Shown: in pieces, positions 38,278 to 47,047 of the stretch
Layout of the letters: each line of letters begins with the position of its first letter
How positions within the stretch are numbered: the first letter of the stretch is position 1
Source: Marinobacterium sp. xm-d-530
GTDB lineage: Bacteria; Pseudomonadota; Gammaproteobacteria; Pseudomonadales; Balneatricaceae
Assembly (NCBI RefSeq): GCF_013283365.1
Contig: NZ_WBYM01000002.1
Span: forward strand, 124,001-188,000
Direction: 5' to 3'
Length of the DNA stretch: 64,000 bases
Notes under the pieces: model-generated
Databases searched by the model: none
What the model saw: only the letters and a program-made list of their open reading frames with translations
What the model was told of the DNA's origin: nothing
Program-made: the position numbers and the translations under genes

Positions 38278-38490
38278 ATGGAAATCGTCTATTTACTTAT
38301 CCCTGTCGCGATCATCTTGGTAGCCTTTGCGACCTGGGCTTTCTTCTACAGCGTTAATTCTGGTCAATTTGATGACCTAGAGTCCCCTGCTCATCGCATT
38401 CTATACGACGATGATGAAGATATGATTCCTGAAGACGCGCGCGTCAAAAAAGAGCCTGAAGCTCCATCCTCTGAAACACCAAAAGATTGA
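38278..38490 (+). CDS. ccoS: cbb3 oxidase assembly protein CcoS
   Basis: 70 residues: one N-terminal membrane helix (about 4-25), then WAFFYSVNSGQFDDLESPAHRIL, the CcoS hallmark, and an acidic tail. Needed for cofactor insertion into the oxidase in known systems. It is 6 bp after ccoI and its stop abuts the SafE-like gene. Confidence 0.95.
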   Translation: MEIVYLLIPVAIILVAFATWAFFYSVNSGQFDDLESPAHRILYDDDEDMIPEDARVKKEPEAPSSETPKD

Positions 38491-38492
38491 GC

Positions 38493-39146
38493 ATGCTGCC
38501 CGCCTCTCTTAGCTTCACCTCGGCATTCATCATTGGCCTTCTTGGCACAACACACTGCCTAGCCATGTGTGGTGGACTTGCCTCGAGTCTCAGTATAGGT
38601 GGAACAGGTCGAGCCAACTCCCTATTAGGTCTGTTTAGCTACAATCTTGGACGTATCGCTAGCTACTGTGCAGCGGGTGCCATTCTTGGTCTGTTAGGTG
38701 CAACCCTACAACAGACAGAGATAGCCTTTGCGCTACGCTGGATTGCAGGCCTTCTACTGATCAGCATGGGCCTCTACATCGCACAGTGGTGGTTTGGTTT
38801 AACCAAACTGGAACAGGCTGGTTCGCTATTGTGGAAACAGATAGCGCCTCTCCTTAAACCCTTTATGCCTGCCGATACCCCGTTTAAAGCCCTAGTACTG
38901 GGCATTGGCTGGGGCTGGCTACCTTGCGGTCTGGTCTACAGCACCTTGATCTGGTCATCAGCCGCCGGGAGCGTTACAGAAAGCACTCTACTCATGCTGG
39001 GCTTTGGCTTGGGTACATTACCAGCCATGCTCGCCACTGGACTACTGGCTAAACAACTACGCGAGCTGGTCGCCCACACTTTGGTACGCAAACTCTCGGG
39101 GCTGCTGTTGATACTGATGGGCATTTGGACACTGTTAAGCGCGTAG
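38493..39146 (+). CDS. Sulfite exporter TauE/SafE-like (DsbD-type) membrane protein
   Basis: 217 residues from ATG 38493 (a TTG at 38487 is also in frame). It has about six membrane segments; LGTTHCLAMCGGLASSL contains a CxxxC pair seen in members near ccoS, and GWGWLPCGLVYSTL a second conserved cysteine. Homologues adjoin the cco genes in many gammaproteobacteria and are suspected to transport electrons or copper for cytochrome assembly; this role is inference. Confidence 0.85.
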   Translation: MLPASLSFTSAFIIGLLGTTHCLAMCGGLASSLSIGGTGRANSLLGLFSYNLGRIASYCAAGAILGLLGATLQQTEIAFALRWIAGLLLISMGLYIAQWWFGLTKLEQAGSLLWKQIAPLLKPFMPADTPFKALVLGIGWGWLPCGLVYSTLIWSSAAGSVTESTLLMLGFGLGTLPAMLATGLLAKQLRELVAHTLVRKLSGLLLILMGIWTLLSA

Positions 39147-39149
39147 CGG

Positions 39150-39163
39150 TTGACCCGTATCAA
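39150..39163. promoter_or_regulatory. FNR/Anr box of hemN
   Basis: TTGACCCGTATCAA matches TTGAT-N4-ATCAA at 9 of 10. A TAATAT -10-like element at 39186-39191 gives a predicted start at 39198, placing the box centre at exactly -41.5 as for ccoG. Confidence 0.85.
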
Positions 39164-39221
39164 CACATAAACCTCTATTATTGCTTAATATTCTGACATC
39201 TGATGATTAAGGAATATTACT

Positions 39222-40607
39222 GTGCTGCAACAGACCAACATCCAGTGGGATACCGACCTGATTCGCCGTTATGATTTAGCAGGTCCACGCTACACCTCTT
39301 ACCCAACCGCACTGCAATTTACTGACACTCCAGACAGTGTCAAAACGCTCTCTAAAGCGATCAGTGAGCGCGACAGTCGTAAGCCTTTATCACTCTATAT
39401 TCACATCCCCTTCTGTGCACACGTCTGCTACTACTGTGGATGCAACAAAGTGGTCACAAAAGATCGTTCCCGCGCAGAACCCTACCTTCAGACGCTGTTA
39501 AAAGAGATTAAACTGCGCAGCGCTGAACTGGGCAGTGACGTTCAAGTGGATCAGCTTCACTGGGGTGGTGGTACACCCACCTTCATCGATGATGAGCAGA
39601 CCGCTCGCTTAATGCAGGCACTAAAAGAGGCCTTCAAACTGCGTGATGATGATCAGGGTGACTACGCCATCGAGATCGACCCTCGCGAGATGACACCTGG
39701 CCGCTTAAAACTGCTGCGTGAATTGGGTTTCAACCGCATCAGTATAGGGGTTCAGGATTTTAATGAAGCGGTTCAAATCAAAGTAAACCGCGTGCAATCT
39801 CTCGAGATGACAACGGACCTGCTTAAAGAGGCGCGTGAACTGGGCTTTCGCTCAATCAACGTTGATCTAATCTATGGCTTGCCGCTGCAAACTGAAGAGA
39901 GCTTTGCCGAGACCTTGGACCGAATTCTAGAGCTACGACCCGATCGTCTCTCGGTATTTAACTATGCTCACCTACCCGAGCGCTTTAAACCACAGCGTCG
40001 CATCAATGCCGATGAGCTACCCGATGCGCTAACTAAACTGGCGATTCACCATCAAAGCATTGAGAAGCTGACTGCAGCGGGCTACCGCAACATTGGTATG
40101 GATCACTTTGCTCTGCCAGACGATACACTGACACAACACCAAGACGATGGAACGCTGCATCGAAACTTCCAGGGCTATACCACCCACTCACAGTGTGACT
40201 TGATTGGTTTGGGCGTCTCATCCATCAGTCAGATTGGTGATTACTACCTACAGAACAGCCCTAACATTGAGCGCTACACGCAGGATATTGAATCTCAGGG
40301 CTCAGCATTAACCAAAGAGTACTGCCTCAATGAGGATGACAAAATTCGCAGAGCGGTGATTACCCGCCTGATCTGTGACTTCCAACTCGATTTTGCGGAT
40401 CAATCCAAAGCGCTCAACATCGACTTTAAAAAGTATTTCGCTAACGAATTAAAACTGCTTGAGCCTATGGCACAGGATGGCCTAATTCATTTAAGTGAGG
40501 ATGGAATGGATGTCACCGCCGCTGGGCGTTTGTTGATTCGTCGAATCTGCATGACCTTTGATGCCTATATCGATCACTCAGAACAGCGATTTTCTAAAAT
40601 CATCTAA
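39222..40607 (+). CDS. hemN: Oxygen-independent coproporphyrinogen III oxidase
   Basis: 461 residues, radical SAM enzyme making protoporphyrinogen IX without oxygen. The 4Fe-4S motif is in HIPFCAHVCYYCGCNK (C-x3-C-x2-C-x-C). GGGTPTFI and the HemN C-terminal domain are present. The start is GTG 39222 with AAGGAA upstream. Heme supply for the cbb3 oxidase under low oxygen explains its position. It ends at a terminator. Confidence 0.97.
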   Translation: MLQQTNIQWDTDLIRRYDLAGPRYTSYPTALQFTDTPDSVKTLSKAISERDSRKPLSLYIHIPFCAHVCYYCGCNKVVTKDRSRAEPYLQTLLKEIKLRSAELGSDVQVDQLHWGGGTPTFIDDEQTARLMQALKEAFKLRDDDQGDYAIEIDPREMTPGRLKLLRELGFNRISIGVQDFNEAVQIKVNRVQSLEMTTDLLKEARELGFRSINVDLIYGLPLQTEESFAETLDRILELRPDRLSVFNYAHLPERFKPQRRINADELPDALTKLAIHHQSIEKLTAAGYRNIGMDHFALPDDTLTQHQDDGTLHRNFQGYTTHSQCDLIGLGVSSISQIGDYYLQNSPNIERYTQDIESQGSALTKEYCLNEDDKIRRAVITRLICDFQLDFADQSKALNIDFKKYFANELKLLEPMAQDGLIHLSEDGMDVTAAGRLLIRRICMTFDAYIDHSEQRFSKII

Positions 40608-40634
40608 TCCGATTCCGCCCAGCAAATTGTATTA

Positions 40635-40664
40635 AAAGTGGACCGCTAAAAAGTCCACTTTTTT
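40635..40664 (+). terminator. Intrinsic terminator after hemN
   Basis: AAAGTGGAC and GTCCACTTT form a 9-bp perfect stem with a 9-nt loop, followed by TTTTT. Confidence 0.93.
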
Positions 40665-40671
40665 ATCTAAA

Positions 40672-40685
40672 TTGACTTGGGTCAA
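40672..40685. promoter_or_regulatory. FNR/Anr box upstream of fnr (probable autoregulation)
   Basis: TTGACTTGGGTCAA matches 8 of 10. With a TATACT -10 at 40701-40706 (start near 40713) the centre lies at about -34.5, overlapping the -35 region, which fits repression rather than class II activation. Confidence 0.7.
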
Positions 40686-40728
40686 TAAAGCGCTTTTGGA
40701 TATACTGTCAGACAACTAAGGAGCCGTT

Positions 40729-41490
40729 ATGTCTGACACCAAGAACATCAAACTCGCAAGCATCGGCCAGGTAAGCTGTAACACCTGTAGCTTGAGTACA
40801 CTCTGCTTGCCTGTCTCTCTAAACGACGAAGAGGCGCTTCGCCTCGACGACATCGTTGATAAGAGTAAACCACTTCACAAAGGCGACTTCCTGTTTAGAC
40901 AGGGTGAAGAGTTCACGTCACTGTTCGCCATTCGTGCGGGGTCGTTAAAAACTTACTCTGTAAACCCTGAGGGAGAAGAGCAGATCAACGGTTTCTACTT
41001 CCCAGGTGAACTGGTTGGCCTAGCCGGATTCGATTCAGGCAGCTACCCAATGTCGGCTAAGATGCTTGAGACGACCACTGTCTGTGAGATCCCTTTCTCA
41101 CGCTTGGACGATCTGGCAGGTCAAATGCCAGAGCTGCGTCGTTCTGTGATGCGCTCTATGAGCCACGAGATCAGCGATGACCAACAGATGATGATGCTGC
41201 TCTCTAAAAAGACGGCTGAACAACGTATCGCAACCTTTATTTTCAAGCTGTCGCAACGTTATGCCCTGCGTGGCTACTCTGCACAATCCTTCCGACTTTC
41301 GATGTCACGTAACGAAATAGGCAACTACCTTGGCCTAGCGGTCGAGACGGTCAGTCGAATCTTTACACGCTTCTCTTCACAAGAGCTGATTCGTGTTGAA
41401 GGTAAAGAGCTGGAAATTCTTGATCAAGCAGCGCTGCTGGATGCGGCTGGTGAAGCACCCAGCCCAGAGTGCAATCAACACCACGGTTAA
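40729..41490 (+). CDS. fnr: Oxygen-sensing transcriptional regulator FNR/Anr
   Basis: 253 residues, Crp/Fnr family. Four cluster cysteines are present: Cys17, Cys20, Cys26 and Cys119, corresponding to C20, C23, C29 and C122 of E. coli FNR. The C-terminal helix-turn-helix [18 protein letters not shown] has the E-xx-S-R recognition residues for TTGAT. It is active as a dimer with 4Fe-4S when oxygen is low. ATG 40729 has AAGGAG; apt follows 13 bp downstream, as in Pseudomonas anr-apt. Confidence 0.97.
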   Translation: MSDTKNIKLASIGQVSCNTCSLSTLCLPVSLNDEEALRLDDIVDKSKPLHKGDFLFRQGEEFTSLFAIRAGSLKTYSVNPEGEEQINGFYFPGELVGLAGFDSGSYPMSAKMLETTTVCEIPFSRLDDLAGQMPELRRSVMRSMSHEISDDQQMMMLLSKKTAEQRIATFIFKLSQRYALRGYSAQSFRLSMSRNEIGNYLGLAVETVSRIFTRFSSQELIRVEGKELEILDQAALLDAAGEAPSPECNQHHG

Positions 41491-41503
41491 ATAAGGATCT
41501 TTA

Positions 41504-42046
41504 ATGTCTTACGACGAGCACTATGTAAAATCGGTTGTCCGCTCTATTCCAGATTGGCCAGAGCCTGGCATTCTGTTCCGTGATATTACGCCGATTTTTC
41601 AAGATCCACGTGCCTCTCGCATGGTCGCAAACGCCTTTATTGATCGTTACATGCAGATGGATATTACCCACATCGCCTGTATCGATGCTCGAGGTTTTCT
41701 ATTTGGTGCGATTATTGCGCACCAGCTGAACAAGCCTCTGATTTTGGTTCGTAAAAAAGGCAAGTTGCCCGGTGAAACGATTCACCAAGACTATACGCTA
41801 GAGTACGGCACAGCCTCCGTGGAGATTCAGAAGGATGCCGTTACCGCTGGCGACAAAGTGGTATTGATCGATGACCTTATTGCCACTGGGGGCACAGCAC
41901 TGGCGGCCTGCACACTGATCAACGGTCTAGGGGCTAGCGTTGTTGAGGTAGCAGCGCTGATTGACCTGCCAGACCTTAACGGATCACAAAAAATCCAAGA
42001 CACCGGCGTCCCCGTATACTGCTTACTGGCCTACGACGGTCTCTAA
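41504..42046 (+). CDS. apt: Adenine phosphoribosyltransferase
   Basis: 180 residues. It converts adenine and PRPP to AMP in purine salvage. The PRPP-binding motif VVLIDDLIATGGT and the dimer loop region RKKGKLPGETI are present. It forms a pair with fnr and ends at a strong terminator. Confidence 0.97.
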   Translation: MSYDEHYVKSVVRSIPDWPEPGILFRDITPIFQDPRASRMVANAFIDRYMQMDITHIACIDARGFLFGAIIAHQLNKPLILVRKKGKLPGETIHQDYTLEYGTASVEIQKDAVTAGDKVVLIDDLIATGGTALAACTLINGLGASVVEVAALIDLPDLNGSQKIQDTGVPVYCLLAYDGL

Positions 42047-42049
42047 TAG

Positions 42050-42080
42050 AAACCGAGGTTTAGCCACCTCGGTTTTTTTA
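42050..42080 (+). terminator. Intrinsic terminator after fnr-apt
   Basis: AAACCGAGG and CCTCGGTTT make a 9-bp perfect stem with an 8-nt loop followed by a T-run. Confidence 0.94.
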
Positions 42081-42122
42081 TACCTAGAAACGATAAAAAT
42101 TTTAAGTTTAATGGAGTTTTAA

Positions 42123-43001
42123 ATGCTTCGACTATCGACCACCCTACTCGCTGCATCACTTATGGCAGCAACTGCACAGGCTGAACAGGTTCAGATTCCT
42201 TTTGAGGGTTTAACACTCAACGGCAATCTTGAACTGGCTGCTGATAAATCCTTAGCAGACGGTGTCCTAATGCTGACGCACGGCACCCTGGCTCACAACG
42301 AGATGGAGATCATCAGCTACGTGCAGGAACAGATGGTCGATTACGGCATCTCTACTTTAGCCATCAACCTAAGTTATGGATTGGATAACCGCGAATCAGC
42401 GATGTACGACTGTACCGTTCCGGCTCAACACACCATGCAGCAAGCACTGGCTGAAATGGATGCTTGGCAGACTTGGCTGGATGGACAGGGCGCAGGCGAT
42501 CGTTGGGTAATGGGTCACTCACGTGGCGGCAACCAGACGGCTCAATTTGCTGCAGCTAACCAAGATAAGATCAAAGGCCAAGTTCTATTAGCACCTGCAA
42601 CTTGGGACTACGGCAAGACGTTAGAGGGTTATGGCAAACGCTATGAAACGCCCATCGAGCCGATTCTAGAGAAAGCTAAGGGCATGGACCCTAAAGCGAT
42701 AATCGATGGCATCAGCGTCATCTACTGTGAGAACAGCGGTGCGTCGGCTGAAGCCGTCCTAAGCTACTACGGCAACTACCCAGAGTACGACACACCCACA
42801 GTGTTAAAAGAGACGAACATCCCTACTCTAGTCATCGCAGGCAGCTTGGATACCGTGGTTGCAGATCTTCCTGAAAAGATGGAAAGTATCGACAAAGAGA
42901 ACATTGAACTAGTAGTCGTTGAGGATGCAGATCACTTCTTCTTAGATCTGTTTGCCGACGAGGCGGTGGAATATGCGGTCGATTTTATCGAAAACCTGTA
43001 G
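42123..43001 (+). CDS. Secreted alpha/beta hydrolase
   Basis: 292 residues with a signal peptide (about 1-20, cleaved near AQAE). Hydrolase features are LTHGTLAHNEME, nucleophile elbow GHSRGG, late Asp in AGSLDTVV and catalytic His in EDADHFF. It resembles DUF3530-like or dienelactone-type hydrolases but the substrate is unknown. It is followed, with a 29 bp overlap, by a secreted thioredoxin-like protein, suggesting a shared periplasmic process. Confidence 0.82.
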   Translation: MLRLSTTLLAASLMAATAQAEQVQIPFEGLTLNGNLELAADKSLADGVLMLTHGTLAHNEMEIISYVQEQMVDYGISTLAINLSYGLDNRESAMYDCTVPAQHTMQQALAEMDAWQTWLDGQGAGDRWVMGHSRGGNQTAQFAAANQDKIKGQVLLAPATWDYGKTLEGYGKRYETPIEPILEKAKGMDPKAIIDGISVIYCENSGASAEAVLSYYGNYPEYDTPTVLKETNIPTLVIAGSLDTVVADLPEKMESIDKENIELVVVEDADHFFLDLFADEAVEYAVDFIENL

Positions 43002-43431
43002 CGCACTTCTTCTCAGCTTGGGCCTTATGATAAGCGCCCAAGCCGAGGTAAAGCTTGAGACAGCTACGGATCTTCAGTCGCTTGGTAAAGCGAACCCTAA
43101 CGAAGTAATTGTTCTGTTGGTCTCTCAGGATGGCTGTGCCTTCTGTGTTACCGTCAAAGAGGATTTCCTAAAACCTCTTTTACAAACGAACGATGCACCC
43201 CCTATTCAGGTACTGGATCTGAGCAACCCTACTCCCGTTATCAACTTTGATGGCTCAACGGGCTCGGCTGAACAGGTTGCTAAAAGCTTGGGTGGACGCT
43301 TCACCCCGACCATTCTATTTGTCGATGCAAAGGGCGAGACTCGCGCTAAAAAGATCGTCGGTGTGAACACGCCAGAGTTCTACGGTTACTACATCGATGA
43401 AGCGATTAAATCGGCTCGTAACAGTTTTTAA
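42973..43431 (+). CDS. Periplasmic thioredoxin-like protein (SoxW-type)
   Basis: 152 residues from ATG 42973, the start that yields a clean signal peptide (MRSILSKTCSALLLSLGLM, cleaved near SAQA). The redox motif is C-A-F-C and the cis-Pro lies in RFTPTILFVD, so it is a thioredoxin-fold oxidoreductase facing the periplasm. It overlaps the preceding hydrolase gene by 29 bp in a different frame. Its client is unknown. Confidence 0.82.
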   Translation: MRSILSKTCSALLLSLGLMISAQAEVKLETATDLQSLGKANPNEVIVLLVSQDGCAFCVTVKEDFLKPLLQTNDAPPIQVLDLSNPTPVINFDGSTGSAEQVAKSLGGRFTPTILFVDAKGETRAKKIVGVNTPEFYGYYIDEAIKSARNSF

Positions 43432-43446
43432 GCTCAGAAACTAACC

Positions 43447-43470
43447 GCAAGCAGAGGGCTCTCTGCTTGC
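43447..43470 (+). terminator. Hairpin after the thioredoxin-like gene
   Basis: GCAAGCAGAG-GGCT-CTCTGCTTGC is a perfect 10-bp stem 15 bp past the stop. There is no T-run, so termination strength is uncertain. Confidence 0.6.
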
Positions 43471-43530
43471 ATCCCTTCTATCAGAGCAACATAATAGCGC
43501 CCCTTCACCTAATCCGCATTTAGAGGTTTT

Positions 43531-44448
43531 ATGCTCTGGTTTCGTAACGCTATTTGGTACCGTTTTTCTCCCAGTGATTCATTCAATGAAGCCGCACTGA
43601 TGGAGGCGCTAGAAGCCAGACCCTTCGTACCCTGCAAAGGCGCAGAACCACGTTCAGTGGGTTGGGGTGAAGTGGCGCCAGGTGTCATCGATCTACCGGT
43701 ACTGACCAGTCACGGCTTTCACCTTATCTCACTGCGAGAAGAGGAGAAGATCCTACCCTCGAGCGTGATCAAAGATCAGCTCAACGAGAAGGTAGAACAG
43801 ATAGAGGCGACCGAAGATCGTAAGGTCTACCGTAAAGAGAAGGTGCAGCTTAAGGACGAGATCACTCTGACACTGCTACCACGCGCATTTACACGCCGTA
43901 AAACCACACGTGCTCTTATTGCGCCTCACCATAAACTACTGATTGTGGAAGGCAGCAGCTTTAAGCGCGCAGAAGAGCTGCTAAGCACACTGCGTGAAGA
44001 TCTAGGGTCACTCTCGGTAAAACTGACCTCGACCGCGCTTCCTGCCAACAAAGTATTCAGCGACTGGCTACTAGAGAACCGTGATCTACCCCGTGCACTT
44101 GAACTGGGTGCTGTCACCGAGTTTACCGATCCTCTAGAGACCAGCAGCCAGATCAAGATTAAAGGCCAAAACCTGACAGATAAAGAGATCCAAGCGCACC
44201 TTAGCGGAGGCATGTTAGCAGAGCGCCTAGAACTGGTGTGGCGTGATCAATTGCAGTTTGTCATGCACTCGGATCTAACCCTGCACTCGATTAAAATGAC
44301 GGATCAGTACCAAGAGCAACAGAGCGACCGCGAGCAAGAGGACGAAGCACTGGCACTGGATGCTGATCTAGCCCTGTTGGGCATTGAATTTACCCGCCTA
44401 CTCCCTGAGCTTTTGGAAGCCCTGGGCGGTGAGGCAGAAGAGGCTTAA
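43531..44448 (+). CDS. rdgC: Recombination-associated protein RdgC
   Basis: 305 residues, normal for RdgC, beginning MLWFRNAIWYRFS and containing FVPCKGAEPRSVGWG and KVQLKDEITLTLLPRAF. RdgC forms a ring around DNA and restrains RecA filament function. TTAGAGG precedes the ATG. queE starts 2 bp after its stop. Confidence 0.95.
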   Translation: MLWFRNAIWYRFSPSDSFNEAALMEALEARPFVPCKGAEPRSVGWGEVAPGVIDLPVLTSHGFHLISLREEEKILPSSVIKDQLNEKVEQIEATEDRKVYRKEKVQLKDEITLTLLPRAFTRRKTTRALIAPHHKLLIVEGSSFKRAEELLSTLREDLGSLSVKLTSTALPANKVFSDWLLENRDLPRALELGAVTEFTDPLETSSQIKIKGQNLTDKEIQAHLSGGMLAERLELVWRDQLQFVMHSDLTLHSIKMTDQYQEQQSDREQEDEALALDADLALLGIEFTRLLPELLEALGGEAEEA

Positions 44449-44450
44449 TT

Positions 44451-45098
44451 TTGGCAAAGACCTACTCCGTAAAAGAGATCTTCTACACCCTACAAGGCGA
44501 AGGCTTTCACGCAGGACGCCCTGCGGTGTTCTGTCGCTTTACCGGTTGTAATCTTTGGAGTGGTCGTGAAGCCGATCGAGTGGCTGCAGTCTGCCAATTC
44601 TGTGACACCGATTTCGTGGGTACCGATGGTCAAAACGGCGGCAAGTTCACCTCCGCCGAAGCCCTGGCACAAAGGATCGCTAGCTTCTGGCCAGATCCTA
44701 AGCAAGGACAACCCTTTGTCGTCATCACCGGGGGCGAGCCTGCCCTGCAGATGGACAGCGATCTGATCGATGCTCTACATAACCAAGGGTTTGAGATCGC
44801 CATTGAGACCAACGGCACCCTACCGCTTCCAAACGGAATCGATTGGGTCTGTGTCAGCCCCAAAGGGAGCTCCGAGATTCTTCTTTTAGAGGGCCACGAG
44901 TTGAAGCTGGTCTACCCGCAAAAAGAGCTCAGAGCACAGCCAGAACAGTTCCAAAATCTAAGCTTCGAACACTTCTACATCCAACCCCTGGATGACCAAA
45001 ACGCGCTTGAAAATCGTGCACGTTGTATCGAATATTGTATGCAAAATCCTCAATGGAAATTGAGCATTCAGACCCACAAAATCCTTGACATCGACTGA
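44451..45098 (+). CDS. queE: 7-carboxy-7-deazaguanine synthase
   Basis: 215 residues, radical SAM enzyme of queuosine synthesis. The cluster motif is the extended form, Cys at CRFTGCNLW then CQFC, as in Burkholderia-type QueE, with GGEPALQ and ETNGTLPLP. The start is a TTG (44451) right after rdgC. No other que genes are in the window; folE supplies the upstream substrate pool. Confidence 0.94.
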   Translation: MAKTYSVKEIFYTLQGEGFHAGRPAVFCRFTGCNLWSGREADRVAAVCQFCDTDFVGTDGQNGGKFTSAEALAQRIASFWPDPKQGQPFVVITGGEPALQMDSDLIDALHNQGFEIAIETNGTLPLPNGIDWVCVSPKGSSEILLLEGHELKLVYPQKELRAQPEQFQNLSFEHFYIQPLDDQNALENRARCIEYCMQNPQWKLSIQTHKILDID

Positions 45099-45392
45099 TC
45101 GTTTTTAACCTTTAATTCTCTAAAATCGACCACCCCAGTAACCATGGGGGCTAGCAAAGTGTGCTCACATTATCTGTGGATAACCCTGTGCACAGAGTCA
45201 TCAAAGGTGAACTAAAGCGTCATTAAAAGGTAAAAGCAGAAAATTGGTTAAAATTTAACCAATACCATTAAGCCTATAATAAACAATAACTTACATTGGC
45301 AATGTAATCTTAAATTGTCTATTTTGGGCCTAACTTGTTCATAATGTCGAAAATAGAACTTAAGTTAGTACTTTGGCGACACTGATGCAGAA
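45099..45392. other. Intergenic region with palindromes and a DnaA-box match
   Basis: 294 bp between convergent queE and the ClC gene, with no plausible ORF. It contains TGTGGATAA (45175-45183, DnaA box in reverse) inside TTATC-TGTG-GATAA, the palindrome CTGTGCACAG (45186-45195), a 21-bp near-palindrome ATTGGTTAAAATTTAACCAAT (45243-45263) and TTACATT-GGC-AATGTAA (45291-45307). The last two may serve as terminators. Confidence 0.5.
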
Positions 45393-46928
45393 TTACTCAC
45401 TCGCCTCTTTAAAAAAGCGTTCGATATCGTCTCTTAACACCCTGCCAATGGGGCGGCCTTTTCTAGAGACAAGCAACTCATCTTGGCCACTCGATTGCAT
45501 CAGCTCCATCGCTTGTAACAGGGTCGCTTTGGACTCAATCACAACCTGTTCATCCGTCGCAAAATCAGCATCACTTTCACTCAGCTGAATCATCAACTCT
45601 TTAACGCTGTGGCTGGTCATGACGCGTCTGTAGATTTGAGTATTTCGACTTAAGCCTTGAAGCAACAGCAGTCGTTCAAAGATCGAGGGGCGATTGAACA
45701 GCGATCGCATGATCAGGTCTGAGAGTACGATTACCGTGAGGGCTAGCGTTAGGGTGTGGACATTGCCGCTGAGTTCAAATACGGCCAGTAGAGCTGCCAG
45801 TGGTGCATGTATGACCGCTGATAACATCGCAGCCATTGCGATTAGCGATAGGCTTGCCTGATCAATCTCAAAATCGGTACCGAGTAATTGATACCCAAGG
45901 ATGGATCCAATCAACGCGCCTAAGGTAAGCGAGGGGCCTATCATTCCTCCAGGTATGCCTAGGCCGATTACTAGAGGCGGTATAAATAGGTAGAAGAGGA
46001 GTAATAGATAGAGGGCTTGTTCCGCATAGGCTTGATCAAGCGTACCCAGCATCACTTCGTGTACTGGGGTGAACAGGATCGGCTCATAAGCAACCAGCGC
46101 ACCGACTAATAGACCGGAGAAGATCAATTTCGCTGGCCAATATTGCCCACGCTGCTTTGCTAATCGCGTGACGATCTCGTGAAACAGAAACGCCCCCACT
46201 CCAATAAGGGCTGCCAACAGCACCAGAACTGGCAGGTGAGCAAACAGGTCACTGCTTTTCAGGCTGTGACCCAACAGTTCTGGAGAACCAAATAGGGCTC
46301 TGGAGATGGCATCGGCACTGATGGAAGCGACAATAATGGCGGTAAAGCCGACCAGGCTGTATTCAAGAAGAATGACCTCCATCGCAAACAGAACACCGGC
46401 TAACGGGGTATTAAAGAGCGCAGCGATGGCGGCCGCAGAGCCGCAGCCTATCAGCAGCCTTTGATAACTGTTAGAGACGCCCACTTTGGTGCCCAACCAA
46501 CTACTGAACGCCGCACCAATGTGAACCCCAGGCCCTTCACGACCTACGGGTTGTCCGGTGCCTATGGCCAAGGTCGCACCCACGATCTGATTCAATAAGT
46601 TTTTAAAGGGTAAGGCGCCATGTTGGTAAGAGAGGTGCTCAAAAAGATGCGGTATGCCCACTCGGCGGCTGTCTTTAGATTGACCACTCCAAAAGAGCCA
46701 TAAGAGCACAGAACCCGTTACAGGCAGAGCAAAAAGAACCCAAGGATCAGATGTCGACAACCCAAGCCCGCTAACCAGTTCAGTCGGTAGCGTAATGAGC
46801 CAACGGAACAGCCCCATCACCAATGCGGTGACGACGCCGACGGCGATACCTAATAGCACAAGCTGGGGTAACTTATTAAACGACGCTCTACTTGAGTTAG
46901 GTGTCGTATCTGACGGCTTTGAAGACAT
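45393..46928 (-). CDS. ClC-family chloride channel/antiporter
   Basis: 511 residues from ATG 46928; an upstream ATG at 46979 (528 residues) would add IKFCLFIHDYWPSD, which does not look like family sequence. About ten membrane helices, selectivity motif GREGPGVHIG and GIPGGMIGPSLTLGA identify the ClC family. The C-terminal ~90 residues resemble a CBS regulatory region. Divergent from the CDF transporter gene. Confidence 0.92.
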   Translation of the reverse strand: MSSKPSDTTPNSSRASFNKLPQLVLLGIAVGVVTALVMGLFRWLITLPTELVSGLGLSTSDPWVLFALPVTGSVLLWLFWSGQSKDSRRVGIPHLFEHLSYQHGALPFKNLLNQIVGATLAIGTGQPVGREGPGVHIGAAFSSWLGTKVGVSNSYQRLLIGCGSAAAIAALFNTPLAGVLFAMEVILLEYSLVGFTAIIVASISADAISRALFGSPELLGHSLKSSDLFAHLPVLVLLAALIGVGAFLFHEIVTRLAKQRGQYWPAKLIFSGLLVGALVAYEPILFTPVHEVMLGTLDQAYAEQALYLLLLFYLFIPPLVIGLGIPGGMIGPSLTLGALIGSILGYQLLGTDFEIDQASLSLIAMAAMLSAVIHAPLAALLAVFELSGNVHTLTLALTVIVLSDLIMRSLFNRPSIFERLLLLQGLSRNTQIYRRVMTSHSVKELMIQLSESDADFATDEQVVIESKATLLQAMELMQSSGQDELLVSRKGRPIGRVLRDDIERFFKEASE

Positions 46929-47047
46929 GTCGCTAGGCCAATAGTCATGAATGAATAGACAAAATTTTATCACATTCATTTTACAGAGACTCTGGCCCTG
47001 AATGCCTTAGTCACTTATCCTTATCAGAGTTAACTCTGGGAGCTTTC

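Noticed and set aside
45175-45195. Replication origin at the DnaA-box match
   Set aside because: Only one convincing box, no cluster, and no dnaA, dnaN, gidA or parAB genes nearby.
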